Of a stretch of DNA of 64,000 bases, positions 33,412 through 41,916 are shown piece after piece. The DNA comes from JBEEFP01 sp041166085. GTDB taxonomy: Bacteria; Actinomycetota; Acidimicrobiia; Acidimicrobiales; JAFATL01. The notes beneath the pieces were generated by a model. That model saw only the letters and a program-made list of their open reading frames with translations, had not been told where the DNA came from and did not search any database. Position 1 is the first letter of the stretch; each line of letters begins with the position of its first letter. The position numbers and the translations under genes are program-made. Location of the stretch: NCBI GenBank assembly GCA_041166085.1, contig JBEEFP010000008.1:52954-116953 (forward strand). Direction: 5' to 3'.

Positions 33412-34683
33412 CTACCCCTTGAACTTCTCCGGGAACTTCTGCACCGTCGCCTCGCTGAGGACGTCGGCGGTGCCGGACATGTGCTTGACCGCTTCCCGCA
33501 GCGCCGTTGCGGTCTGCGTGGCGTCGCCCGCCTTCTGGGCGTTGATGACGGCGATCAGGGTCGAGGCGTGCATGCTCAGGTCCTTGGTCACCGCGTCGGC
33601 CGGCAGGTTGCTGTTGACCGAGTTCAGCGTCGTGCCGAACGTCTTGGCGTAGGAGGTGAGGTCGGCAAGGGCCTTGTCCTGTCCGGCCTTGTCACCCTTG
33701 GCTGTGGCCTGGGTGTAGGCGACGAAGGCGGGGATGTGGCCGTTGCTGCGCCACAGACCGTCGAACGCCTTGCCCACGTCGTTGCCGTACACACTGGTGA
33801 TGGCACCGACGATGTCGGTCGTGTTCGAGCTCGTCGGGCCGTTGAGGGCGCCGGCGGCAGCGGTGAACTGCTCCATGCGTCCGCCGAGGGCACCGCCGGT
33901 CGCGCTGGCGGCCAGGAAGACGTGCTCACGGAGCAGCGAGGTCATGCCCGCTCGCAGGGTCGCGGCCGGGGACGCGGCGTCGCCCGTGAACTTCATCGGG
34001 AACTTCTTGGCCGTTGCACCCGCGAGGGCCGTGGCCAGGCCGTCCATGTGGTGGTACGCCATGCGCAGCGAGGAGTACACCTTGGTCTCGTCGCCCGCCT
34101 TCTGGGCGTCGATCACCGCGATGAGCGTGGTCGCGTGCATGGTGATCATCTGCGTGACGACGTCGGCCGGCAGGTTGCTGTTCACCGAGTTGAGCGTCGT
34201 ACCGACGGTCTTGGCATACGCGGTGAGGTCCGCGATCGCCTTCTGCTGTCCGGCCTTGTCACCCTTGGCCGTGGCCTGGGTGTAGGCGACGAAGGCGGGG
34301 ATGTGGCCGTTGCTCCGCCACAGGCCGTCGAACGCCTTGCCCACGTCGTTGCCGTAGGCGGAGGTGATGGCTGCGGTCAGGTCTGCGGTGTTGGAGTTGG
34401 TCGGACCGTTGAGGGCGGCCGCGTAGGCCTCGAAGCTCTTGGTGTCGCCGCGCAGTGCGGCGCCGGTCGCTTCGGACGCGAGGAACACGTGCTCGCCGAG
34501 CAGCCCGGTGAGCCCGGCCCGCAGGTCCGACGCGCCGGTCTTGGTCGTGGCGGAGGCGAGGTCGGCCTTGCCCGAGCTGGTGGGTGAAGCGGCCGAGTCA
34601 CCGCTCTTGGTGTTGCTGCCGCACGCGGCGCCGATGAGGGCGACGACGAGCAGAGGCGCGAGTAGGAAAGCCCTGCGTTTCAT
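33412..34683 (-). CDS. lipoprotein with two tandem copies of a helical domain
   Basis: A 423-residue exported lipoprotein (signal ending LIGAAC, Cys21). After a Ser/Thr linker come two copies of a roughly 180-residue all-helical domain (about 52-232 and 242-422). Both contain GEHVFLAS or REHVFLAA, AYGNDVGKAFDGLWRSNGH and TTLNSVNSNLPAD. The DNA of the centre of the copies is nearly identical with a period of about 573 bases, so duplication was recent or is kept alike by gene conversion. I recall a similar domain in proteins labelled copper amine oxidase-like in Bacillales. His and Met residues are frequent (TMHATT, MAYHHMDGL), which would fit metal binding. Cupredoxin and lysyl oxidase neighbours support a copper link (inference). 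Confidence 0.78.
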   Translation of the reverse strand: MKRRAFLLAPLLVVALIGAACGSNTKSGDSAASPTSSGKADLASATTKTGASDLRAGLTGLLGEHVFLASEATGAALRGDTKSFEAYAAALNGPTNSNTADLTAAITSAYGNDVGKAFDGLWRSNGHIPAFVAYTQATAKGDKAGQQKAIADLTAYAKTVGTTLNSVNSNLPADVVTQMITMHATTLIAVIDAQKAGDETKVYSSLRMAYHHMDGLATALAGATAKKFPMKFTGDAASPAATLRAGMTSLLREHVFLAASATGGALGGRMEQFTAAAGALNGPTSSNTTDIVGAITSVYGNDVGKAFDGLWRSNGHIPAFVAYTQATAKGDKAGQDKALADLTSYAKTFGTTLNSVNSNLPADAVTKDLSMHASTLIAVINAQKAGDATQTATALREAVKHMSGTADVLSEATVQKFPEKFKG

Positions 34684-34745
34684 GGTGGTGGTTCCTCCGT
34701 TGGGGGGATGGGTGTGGTGGGTGGTGCAGGATCAGGCGGTGCGGC

Positions 34746-35159
34746 TCACGTCACTCGCACGTCGGCCCGCATGGTGGCGGGGTGCACGTTGCAGAAGTAC
34801 GTGTAGGTGCCCGGTGTGTCGAAGGTGTGGCTGAAGGTCTTGCCCGTCGCCAGCTGCCCCGAGTCGAACGTGCCGTCGGGCATGGCGGTGACGCCGCCCG
34901 TGCCCTGTTCGACCGTGCCCGACGTGACGGTGTGGAACCCCGGGTCGGTCTGGGTCCATGTGACGCTGGTGCCCGCCGCGACGGTGAGCGACGCCGGCTT
35001 GAAGGCGATGAGCTTCATCGTCACCTTCGCCCCGCTCGTCCCAGCCGCCGTGGTCGGTGACGCCGCCTTGCTCTCCGATGCCGGCTTGTCGCTCCCACAG
35101 GCCCCGGCGAAGACGACGGCGGCGATGACAAGAGCGGCGAGGGTTCGGTGGTGGCGCAC
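34746..35159 (-). CDS. cupredoxin (plastocyanin-like) lipoprotein
   Basis: A 137-residue exported blue-copper protein. The lipoprotein signal ends at VVFAGACGS. The cupredoxin fold shows the first ligand in GFHTVTSG and the Cys-His-Met cluster in YFCNVHPATMRA, a complete type 1 site. It would carry electrons or copper outside the membrane. GTG 35159 is chosen for the GGAGAGGGGA Shine-Dalgarno just upstream. It precedes the duplicated helical lipoprotein on the same strand, and a histidine-tailed membrane protein is divergent. Confidence 0.9.
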   Translation of the reverse strand: MRHHRTLAALVIAAVVFAGACGSDKPASESKAASPTTAAGTSGAKVTMKLIAFKPASLTVAAGTSVTWTQTDPGFHTVTSGTVEQGTGGVTAMPDGTFDSGQLATGKTFSHTFDTPGTYTYFCNVHPATMRADVRVT

Positions 35160-35231
35160 ATCCCCTCTCCGGACCCACCCCATGTTCTGGATGGCAACGT
35201 CCGCATCCACCTACGGATCCGAACACTGCAC

Positions 35232-35762
35232 ATGCGATCAGTCCGCGCCGTTCCCGTCCTCCTCGCCGTCGCTGCCGGCCTCCACCTGGCCGTGCTGCCC
35301 TCTCATGTGAAGGAGGGGATGTGGATCGGCCTCTTCTTCGCCGTGACGGCCGGCGTGCAACTGGCGATGGCCGTCGCTGTGCAACGCGGTGTCGGTCCCT
35401 TGCCTCGCCTCGTGATCGCCGCCGCCAACCTCGGTGTGGTCGGTGTGTGGCTGGTGTCGCGCACGGCTGGCCTCGCGTTGGGCGGACACGACGCCGCCCC
35501 CGAGCCCATCGCCCTGCTCGACTCGCTCTCCGTCGTCGCCGAGCTGGCCGCCGTCGCCGGCCTCTACCTCTGGAGCACCGCGTCGCGCCCCGTGCGCCGT
35601 CCGCGTCTCGCCGGCCTACCCGCGTTGGCGTTCGTCGCCCTGATGGCCACTGTCGTCGGTCTGCCCCTCGCACCTCCGGCCGACGCCCACGAGCACACCC
35701 ACGCGCACGCTGACTCCGCCGTGCTCATCCCAGCGTCGTCACACCATCACACAGACGGCTGA
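35232..35762 (+). CDS. membrane protein with histidine-rich tail
   Basis: A 176-residue protein with about five hydrophobic helices and a C-terminus rich in His (AHEHTHAHADS and SSHHHTDG), which is likely to bind a metal such as copper or nickel. No family is recognised. The ATG at 35232 starts the first helix (MRSVRAVPVLLAVAAG). It is divergent to the cupredoxin gene, across a 72-base gap. Its 3' end overlaps the convergent GHMP kinase by 38 bases. Confidence 0.75.
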   Translation: MRSVRAVPVLLAVAAGLHLAVLPSHVKEGMWIGLFFAVTAGVQLAMAVAVQRGVGPLPRLVIAAANLGVVGVWLVSRTAGLALGGHDAAPEPIALLDSLSVVAELAAVAGLYLWSTASRPVRRPRLAGLPALAFVALMATVVGLPLAPPADAHEHTHAHADSAVLIPASSHHHTDG

Positions 35763-36600
35763 GCGCGGCGCGGGCGTCGGCCTCGGGCATGTCGTCCGGC
35801 AAGACGCCGACCACCGCGCCGCCGGAGCCGGCCGACGTCGCGGCCACGCCGATCGTCTCGAGTGCGTCGACCATCGCGATGAGCTCGGGCCCGACCACAC
35901 CGAGCCCGACGCGCTCGAAGTAGGTGGTGCGCACGCACTCGGCCAGTGCGTCGACGTCACCGTGCTCGAGCGCTTGCGCCGCAGCGCGCGCGACCGCGGC
36001 AAGGCGATCCATGGCGCCGACGACGTCGGCTTCGCCAGCGTGGAAGCGGGCCCGCAGCGGTCCGTGCACCTGGTGCGACGGTGCCGCCGCAGATGACGAC
36101 CAGGCAATCACCAGCCTGGGCATCGGCTCGCACACGAGCGATCGGGCGCCGTCGCCGTCGACGAGCACCGGGACGCCGAAGGCCTGCACGGCGCGGTCCA
36201 TGATGCCGGCCGCGATGCCAAGGTCCTCGACCTCCACCGCGAGCGCCACGTGCGCCAGTTCGATCGGCGGGATCGCCACGTCCCAACGAGCGCAGAGCGC
36301 CTGCATGGCGGCGATGATCAGCGCGCTGGAGCCGGCGAGGCCGACCTCGCGGGGGATGGTGGTGGTCCACCGCACCTCGAACGTGTCGTCCTCCCGTCCG
36401 GCCCGCCGGGCCATCCGGCGCACCGCCGCCTCGATCAGCCGTCGGCCGTCGGCCGGGCCCGCGACCGCGAACGTCGGCGCGTCGTGCACCTCCACGGTGG
36501 CGGCCAGGCCAGGGATGGGCACGGCCACCGCCGCTCCGCCGTAAGCGTCGGACGGATTGCCGGCCAGGCCGGCGCGGGCGGGCACCCTGGCGCGCTGCAT
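35725..36600 (-). CDS. GHMP-family sugar kinase (glucuronokinase-like)
   Basis: A 291-residue kinase with the GHMP fold. The N-terminal strand VPARAGLAGNPSDAYGG and the ATP loop REVGLAGSSALIIA are diagnostic, and the C-terminal SAGSGGAVVGVLP is the third GHMP motif. It would phosphorylate a sugar, uronate or related alcohol at the anomeric or primary hydroxyl. The glycoside hydrolase-like gene is divergent only 18 bases away and probably supplies or uses the same sugar (inference). ATG 36600 is 5 bases from a GTATCT -10, so it is probably leaderless. Confidence 0.87.
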   Translation of the reverse strand: MQRARVPARAGLAGNPSDAYGGAAVAVPIPGLAATVEVHDAPTFAVAGPADGRRLIEAAVRRMARRAGREDDTFEVRWTTTIPREVGLAGSSALIIAAMQALCARWDVAIPPIELAHVALAVEVEDLGIAAGIMDRAVQAFGVPVLVDGDGARSLVCEPMPRLVIAWSSSAAAPSHQVHGPLRARFHAGEADVVGAMDRLAAVARAAAQALEHGDVDALAECVRTTYFERVGLGVVGPELIAMVDALETIGVAATSAGSGGAVVGVLPDDMPEADARAALSRLCDGVTTLG

Positions 36601-36618
36601 CTCGGAGATACTTCCGCA
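36601..36618. promoter_or_regulatory. 18-base bidirectional promoter
   Basis: Divergent start codons at 36600 and 36619 leave 18 bases. GATACT (36607-36612) stands 6 bases before the plus GTG. Its reverse complement supplies GTATCT 5 bases before the minus ATG. One symmetric -10 core could thus serve two leaderless genes. Confidence 0.5.
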
Positions 36619-38559
36619 GTGCACGACCTTCCCGCGCTCGACTGGTTCGGACCTGCCCACCCCGAGATCCCCGACGGCGTCGTGGCCGAGACCGACCAGC
36701 GGGACGGGGTCACCGTGCTGCGCCTGCGCGCCACCCGCGCCATCGACGGCCTCGCCACCGGCGAGTTCGCCCGTCCCGCCGTCGCCTGGCGCTTCTCCCC
36801 GTCGGAACGCGAGCTGCCCGGCGCGACCGCGTTCGGCTTCCAGGGTTGTGAGTTCGCCCTGCCCACCTTCAGCGACGCGTCCCTGGAGCGCTGGTTCCTG
36901 CTCCCGCACCGGCCGTCGACGGTCATGCCGATGTGGCTCACCGTGCCCGGCGGTGCCACCGTCCTGCTCGGGCCGCTGAACGCGTTCCACGAGCAGATCA
37001 TCACGGTGGCCGACGGCCTGGCGTGGGGCTGGCACGGCGACCTCGACCGCGTCGACGCCGGCTTCAGCACCGAGCTGGCTGTCGTCGCCGGCTCGGGGCC
37101 GCGTGCGTGCCTCGAGCGGTGGGCGTCGATGCTGCCTCGCGTCACGCGTTCGCGGTACGCGGACGTGTCGCTGCGCACTCCGACCTACTGGACCGACAAC
37201 GGCGCCGCCTACTGGTACCGCACCGAACCGGGCCACGACGTGCCCGGCACCCTGGAGGCGACGGTCGCCGACCTGCGCGACCGCAACATCCCCGTCGGCG
37301 CCGTGCAGCTCGACTCGTGGTTCTACCCGCACGAGACGCTGCGGCCCTTCGACACAGACGACTGGGTGGTGCCGCCCACCGGGATGATGCGCTGGGAGCC
37401 GCGCGACGACATCCTCCCCGACGGCATGGCCGCGTTGCGCGAGCGGCTCGGTGGCCCGCCCCTGATCACCCACTGCCGCCATCTCTCGTCGTCGTCGCCC
37501 TATGTCGAGGAGTTCCCGTGCTGGGTCGACGGCGACCGCGCCCACCCGCAGACGGCGGCCATGTACGAGCGTCTGCTTGACCAGTGCGTGACGTGGGGCA
37601 TCGAGGTCTTCGAGCACGACTGGCTCATCGAGTGCTTCCTCGGCGTGCGCGGCCTGCGAGAGGCGCCGGGCCGGGCGCGTGCGTGGCAGGACGGCATCGA
37701 CGCAGCGGCCCGCGCCCGCGGCCGCACCCTGCAGTGGTGCATGGCCGCCCCTGCCGACTTCTGCACGGCGGCCGGCCTGCCCGCGGTCACGTCCATCCGC
37801 ACCAGCGGCGACCACGGCTACATCGCCACGCCGGAGATGCTGTGGGCCTGGTTCCTCTACACGAACGCCTTGGCGCGCGCCCTCGGGCTCACCCCGTTCA
37901 AGGACGTCTTCCTCGCCGGCTCCGCGCACGCCGAGATCGAAGCCCTGCTGTCGGTCATGTCCACCGGACCGGTTGCCGTGGGCGACCGCCTGGGTCAGGC
38001 CGACCCTGTGCCCATCGCCCGCACCCACCGGGCCGACGGGATGCTGGTGAAGCCCGACGTTCCCATCGCCGCAATAGATAGAGCCTTCTTCAACCACGTG
38101 GTGGCCCGTCCCGCCCTCCTCACGGCCGAGACTGGCTCGACTCACGCCGCCGGCACGTGGCGTCACGTGCTCACCATCAACGCCTTCAACGGCGCCCAGC
38201 CCCTCACGGGTCGCGTCGAGGTGGCCGAGCTCGGTGTCACCGCGCCGGTGCTCGCCTATGACTGGCGCAGCCGAACCGCCGAGGTGCTCGAGCCCGGGGG
38301 TGGTTGGGACCTCACTCTGGACACGGCCGGGTGGGACTACCGCGTCCTCGTTCCCCTGCTCCCCGACGGCACTGCGGTCGTCGGGGACGCCGAGCTGTTC
38401 GCCACCGCGGGCGACATGCGAATCGCCGAGGTCGACCCGACCGGCTCCGTCACCGTCCTCGGCGCCGGCGAGCGGGTGCACCTCACCGTCTGGGACGGCG
38501 AGCTCCGGACGGTCGACGTCGACGTCCCGTCACGCGGCTGGGCCGTCGTCGAGGTCTGA
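36619..38559 (+). CDS. glycoside hydrolase-like TIM-barrel protein (GH36-like)
   Basis: A 646-residue cytosolic protein. An N-terminal beta-rich domain (about 1-190) is followed by a TIM barrel whose strand ends resemble the alpha-galactosidase clan: NIPVGAVQLDSWFYPHE carries a candidate acidic residue, and WGIEVFEHDWL and TSIRTSGDHGYI others. A C-terminal beta domain follows (about 540-646). No signal peptide is present. I cannot fix the exact GH family. It is divergent to a sugar kinase over an 18-base promoter, which suggests release of a sugar that is then phosphorylated. Confidence 0.72.
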   Translation: MHDLPALDWFGPAHPEIPDGVVAETDQRDGVTVLRLRATRAIDGLATGEFARPAVAWRFSPSERELPGATAFGFQGCEFALPTFSDASLERWFLLPHRPSTVMPMWLTVPGGATVLLGPLNAFHEQIITVADGLAWGWHGDLDRVDAGFSTELAVVAGSGPRACLERWASMLPRVTRSRYADVSLRTPTYWTDNGAAYWYRTEPGHDVPGTLEATVADLRDRNIPVGAVQLDSWFYPHETLRPFDTDDWVVPPTGMMRWEPRDDILPDGMAALRERLGGPPLITHCRHLSSSSPYVEEFPCWVDGDRAHPQTAAMYERLLDQCVTWGIEVFEHDWLIECFLGVRGLREAPGRARAWQDGIDAAARARGRTLQWCMAAPADFCTAAGLPAVTSIRTSGDHGYIATPEMLWAWFLYTNALARALGLTPFKDVFLAGSAHAEIEALLSVMSTGPVAVGDRLGQADPVPIARTHRADGMLVKPDVPIAAIDRAFFNHVVARPALLTAETGSTHAAGTWRHVLTINAFNGAQPLTGRVEVAELGVTAPVLAYDWRSRTAEVLEPGGGWDLTLDTAGWDYRVLVPLLPDGTAVVGDAELFATAGDMRIAEVDPTGSVTVLGAGERVHLTVWDGELRTVDVDVPSRGWAVVEV

Positions 38560-38580
38560 GCCCATCCCGGTTCGCTTGGG

Positions 38581-39405
38581 TCAGGCCTGCTTGATCCGTC
38601 CCCGGAGGGCGGCGAAGCACAGCGTCATGCTGATGGCGCCGACGATGGCGATGGCGAGCAGGGCCTGGCCCAGCTCGGTCCAGCGCCAGCCCTGCATGGT
38701 GAGCGAGCGCAGCCCGTCGAGCAGGTAGGTCACCGGGTTCCACGCCGCCACCGTGTCGAGCCAGCCCGTGAGCTGGGAGCGCGGCACGTAGGACGACGTA
38801 AGGAACAGGAACGGGAAGAACAGCAGGAACGTCGACTGCACCGCCGCCGGGTTCCCCGTCTTGAGGGCGATGGCGTAGCCGAAGCCGGCGAAGGCGAGGC
38901 TCCACAGCGCGGCCAGCGCGATGGCGACGAGCACGCCCAACGGTCCCGCCTCGAAGCGAGCACCCAACGCGAACCCGAGCGCAAGGATGGGCAGCGTGAG
39001 CGCAGCGGCCACCGCCACGTCGGCCACCATGTGGCCGAGCAGGATCGCCAACCTGCGCACGGGGGTGAGCAGCAGCCGGTCGAAGTAGCCGTTCTGCACG
39101 TCGAGCACGAGCGCGGGCGCCCGGGAGATCCCGGTGACGCCGAGGAGGATGGCCGTGGCCATCATGAACGCCTTGAAGTCGAAGCCGGCGATGCTGCGCT
39201 CGGTGATGCGCTGCAGCGTGCCGATGTTCACCACGAAGAAGAAGAGGGCGATGAACACGGGCGGCACCACCGCCTCGATGTCGCGGGGGATGGCCCGCAG
39301 CGCGCGCCCAGCGATGGCGGTGACGTCGCGCACGAAGCCGGCTTGGCGCGGCCGCACCGTGCTGGGCGTGATGACGGTGGTGGGGCTGATGGTCGTCGCG
39401 CTCAT
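38581..39405 (-). CDS. ABC-2 type transporter permease (DrrB-like)
   Basis: A 274-residue permease with six membrane helices and the ABC2 signature region near LTSSYVPRSQLTGWLDTVAAWNPVTYLLDGLR. It is the membrane half of an exporter for drugs, lipids or polymers. Its ATG at 39405 overlaps the stop of the ATPase gene (ATGA), so the two subunits are made together. The cargo is unknown. Confidence 0.92.
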   Translation of the reverse strand: MSATTISPTTVITPSTVRPRQAGFVRDVTAIAGRALRAIPRDIEAVVPPVFIALFFFVVNIGTLQRITERSIAGFDFKAFMMATAILLGVTGISRAPALVLDVQNGYFDRLLLTPVRRLAILLGHMVADVAVAAALTLPILALGFALGARFEAGPLGVLVAIALAALWSLAFAGFGYAIALKTGNPAAVQSTFLLFFPFLFLTSSYVPRSQLTGWLDTVAAWNPVTYLLDGLRSLTMQGWRWTELGQALLAIAIVGAISMTLCFAALRGRIKQA

Positions 39406-40376
39406 CGGGTGACCTCCGCGGTCTCGTTGTCGGAGCCCTCGCCGGGCTGGATGCGGGTGCCGGTCAGCTCGAGGAAGACGTCGTCGAGCGTGGGCGTGCG
39501 CAGGGTCAGGTCCCTGACCGCCACGCCGCTGTTGTCGAGGGCGACCGCGACCGGTCCGATGGTCGCGGCACCGTTGGTGGTGGTGACGAACAGCTCGTGC
39601 CCTCGTCCCTCCACCGCGTGCACGCCGTCGACGCCGGCGACTGCATCCCGGGCAGCATCGGCGCTGCCGTCGAGACGAGCGATGATCACGTCGCTGCCCA
39701 CGCTGCGCTTGAGGTCGGTGGGCGTCCCTTCGGCGACCAGCTTCCCTTCGTTGAGGATGCCGACCCGGTCGGCCAGCTCGTCGGCCTCCTCCAGGTACTG
39801 CGTGGTGAGGAAGATGGTGATGCCCAGCTCGTGGTTGAGCCGACGCACCTCCTCCCACACCCGCGACCGGCTGGCGGGGTCGAGCCCGGTGGTGGGCTCG
39901 TCGAGGAACAGCACCTCGGGGTTGTGCACGAGCGAGGCGGCCAGGTCGAGACGCCGACGCATCCCGCCTGAGTAGGTACCGATGGGCTTGTCGATGGCGG
40001 GGCCGATGTCCACCAGATCGGTGAGCTCGAGCAGACGAGCGTCGATCTCGCCGCGGGTCAGGCCGTAGAGGCGGCCCTGCAACCGCAGCAGTTCCACACC
40101 CGTCTGCTTGGGGTCGAGGGCCACGTCCTGCAGGGCCACGCCGATGCGCAGCCGCACCTCGCCCGGCTCGGTGGCCACGTCGTGGCCGGCCACGACGGCC
40201 CGGCCCGCCGTCGGCGCCAGCAGGGTGCACAGCACGCGCACGGTCGTGGACTTGCCCGCGCCGTTGGGCCCGAGGAAGCCATAGATCTCGCCCTCGCGGA
40301 TGTCGAGGTCGAGGCCGTCGACGGCCGAGATCCCGGCGAAGTCGCGGACGAGGCCTTCGGTGGTGATTGCTGCCAT
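39402..40376 (-). CDS. ABC transporter ATP-binding protein (DrrA-like)
   Basis: A 324-residue ATPase with Walker A GPNGAGKST, signature YSGGMRRRLDLA, Walker B VLFLDEPTTGLDP and switch His replaced by Gln in LTTQYLEEAD, as is common in the DrrA group. The C-terminal domain (about 220-324) is typical of daunorubicin-resistance-type exporters. The ATG at 40376 has GAGGAG upstream. The frame stays open to 40472, but family length supports this start. The 167 bases upstream hold an AACCGG-N11-CCGGTT repeat. Confidence 0.93.
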   Translation of the reverse strand: MAAITTEGLVRDFAGISAVDGLDLDIREGEIYGFLGPNGAGKSTTVRVLCTLLAPTAGRAVVAGHDVATEPGEVRLRIGVALQDVALDPKQTGVELLRLQGRLYGLTRGEIDARLLELTDLVDIGPAIDKPIGTYSGGMRRRLDLAASLVHNPEVLFLDEPTTGLDPASRSRVWEEVRRLNHELGITIFLTTQYLEEADELADRVGILNEGKLVAEGTPTDLKRSVGSDVIIARLDGSADAARDAVAGVDGVHAVEGRGHELFVTTTNGAATIGPVAVALDNSGVAVRDLTLRTPTLDDVFLELTGTRIQPGEGSDNETAEVTR

Positions 40377-40460
40377 GGATCTCCTCGGTCGTGCGGCGGA
40401 CCGCGGAGGCGAGGCGTGAGCCTGCAAGGTCGCGTTGGTCATGCCGCCATCCTCCGCCTC

Positions 40461-40485
40461 CAAACCGGTCATCCTGTGGCCGGTT
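40461..40485. promoter_or_regulatory. AACCGG-N11-CCGGTT inverted repeat
   Basis: Half-sites at 40463-40468 and 40480-40485, upstream of the ABC exporter operon. The 11-mer TGACCGGTTTG on the minus strand here is repeated exactly upstream of the AlkZ-like gene (47913-47903). It may be a shared operator, or chance. Confidence 0.35.
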
Positions 40486-40543
40486 CTGAACTGTTGTCAG
40501 CAATGGTGACGGCCGTGCGGCCGCCAACTCATCGGCGCAGGCG

Positions 40544-40945
40544 TCAGTTGGTGCTTCCGGGCACGACCTGGCGGTGGATCTCGGTGGCCAGCGCGTGGAT
40601 GGCCCGCGTCAGCTCGGTGTTCGCCTTGAGCTCCAGCTCCTCCTCGGTGAACTCGTGGTCGGCCTTGGCCTGCTGGAAGCTGGCCTGGCGGTTCTGGCCG
40701 ATCATCACGAAGGTCGACAGGAAGATGGCCTCGAGCGACACGATCAAGGTGAGCTTGGGCCACGGGTTGGGCTCGATCAGCGTCATCCACAACGCGAAGA
40801 CCACGACGTGGAGGTACACGAAGCGCATGGATCCGGCGAACGCGGTGATGGCGTCGGCGATGCGCAATTGCACGTCGGCCGCCCGCTTGGCCTTGTGCGC
40901 AACGACCACGGGGTGGTGCTGGACGGCGGTGCTCGCCTGGGACAT
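40544..40945 (-). CDS. DUF1003-family membrane protein
   Basis: A 133-residue protein with two membrane helices (about 38-55 and 64-82) and a charged C-terminal helix (ELELKANTELTRAIHALATEIHRQV). FAGSMRFVYLHVVVFALWM and SLEAIFLSTFVMIGQNRQ match the DUF1003 pattern. Function is unknown. ATG 40945 has AGGAGG about 7 bases upstream. It stands alone between the ABC operon and a methyltransferase. Confidence 0.88.
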   Translation of the reverse strand: MSQASTAVQHHPVVVAHKAKRAADVQLRIADAITAFAGSMRFVYLHVVVFALWMTLIEPNPWPKLTLIVSLEAIFLSTFVMIGQNRQASFQQAKADHEFTEEELELKANTELTRAIHALATEIHRQVVPGSTN

Positions 40946-41036
40946 GCGTTCCTCCTGAGGACGGTGGCGGTCGCTAGTCAACCGCGATGACCGTCGACTT
41001 GGAGCGCGGTCCCGAATGCGGGCTCCCGGCGAGGGC

Positions 41037-41858
41037 CTAACGCCGGCCGCGCGCGACGAGTGCCCGGCCGGGCACGCGCAGGCCGTCGTCGGTGCGGTAG
41101 ACGGACATCGCCTCGGCGACCGCCGCCTGCACTGCGTCGCGCTGGTCGTCACTCGCCGCCGCGAGGACCACCGCGAGCGGCGGCGCCAGCGAGCCGCACA
41201 ACGCGACGTGCTCGGCCGCGTCGGCGAACGGAAAGGTGATGTCGATCGTCTCCACCGCAACGTCGGCGAACCCGCCGTCGCGCAACAGCTGCGCCAACAT
41301 CTCTGCGTCGCTCAGTGAGAAGGGACCGCCCGGCCCGACCGGCGGGACGAACGGCAGCCCGGCGGCCATCGCCGCCATCCCCACCGCAATGAGCCACGGG
41401 TTGTGCTCGGGGCCGGCCCACACCGCCAAGGCCATCCGCCCACCCGGGCGCAGGACGCGATGTACCTCGCGCACGCCGTCGAGGGGGTCGTCGAGGAACA
41501 TCAAGCCCATGCGGCAGACCACTTTGTCGAACTCGGCATCGAAGGCCTCGAGCCGCGACGCGTCTGCCAGTGCGACGTCGGCGTTGGGCAGCGCGGCCAG
41601 CGTGCGCCCGGCTGCCTCGACCATGGCCTCGGACGCGTCGGTCGCCACCACCGAACCGCTCGGCCCGACGAGTGCGGCGACTGACCGGGCCAGCGTGCCC
41701 GTTCCTGCCCCGAGCTCGAGGACGCGGTCGCCGGGCGCGAGCCGCAACGCCGACAGGAGCGCGTCGGTCACCGGTGCCTTGGCTTCGTCGACGTGGGCGT
41801 GATGACGCTCCCAACTGGGCGCCACGGCGTCCCAGGCAACGGTCGTCGTGTCGGTCAT
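41037..41858 (-). CDS. class I SAM-dependent methyltransferase
   Basis: A 273-residue methyltransferase of the UbiE-like type: LELGAGTGTLARSVA (SAM-binding), VATDASEAMVEAA, and the post-motif PGGRMALAVW. It ends with a short helical substrate cap. The start at 41858 is preceded by AAGGGACC. It is divergent to a TetR regulator, across 58 bases that hold a 15-bp palindrome, so the regulator probably controls it. Substrate unknown. Confidence 0.88.
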   Translation of the reverse strand: MTDTTTVAWDAVAPSWERHHAHVDEAKAPVTDALLSALRLAPGDRVLELGAGTGTLARSVAALVGPSGSVVATDASEAMVEAAGRTLAALPNADVALADASRLEAFDAEFDKVVCRMGLMFLDDPLDGVREVHRVLRPGGRMALAVWAGPEHNPWLIAVGMAAMAAGLPFVPPVGPGGPFSLSDAEMLAQLLRDGGFADVAVETIDITFPFADAAEHVALCGSLAPPLAVVLAAASDDQRDAVQAAVAEAMSVYRTDDGLRVPGRALVARGRR

Positions 41859-41885
41859 GGCGAGGTCCCTTCGGCTACAGTAGAA

Positions 41886-41900
41886 CTGTATTCAATACAG
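41886..41900. promoter_or_regulatory. 15-bp palindromic operator CTGTATT-C-AATACAG
   Basis: Perfect 7-base half-sites around a central C, in the divergent promoter of the methyltransferase and a TetR gene. A second overlapping dyad (ACAGT-AGA-ACTGT) precedes it. It is AT-rich against its surroundings, which supports a promoter and operator. Confidence 0.65.
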
Positions 41901-41916
41901 GTGAGGTGTAGTCAAA

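Noticed and set aside
40377..40472. Longer N-terminus of the ABC ATPase up to 40472
   Set aside because: The extra residues are not part of the ATPase fold, and ATG 40376 has a GAGGAG Shine-Dalgarno at proper distance.
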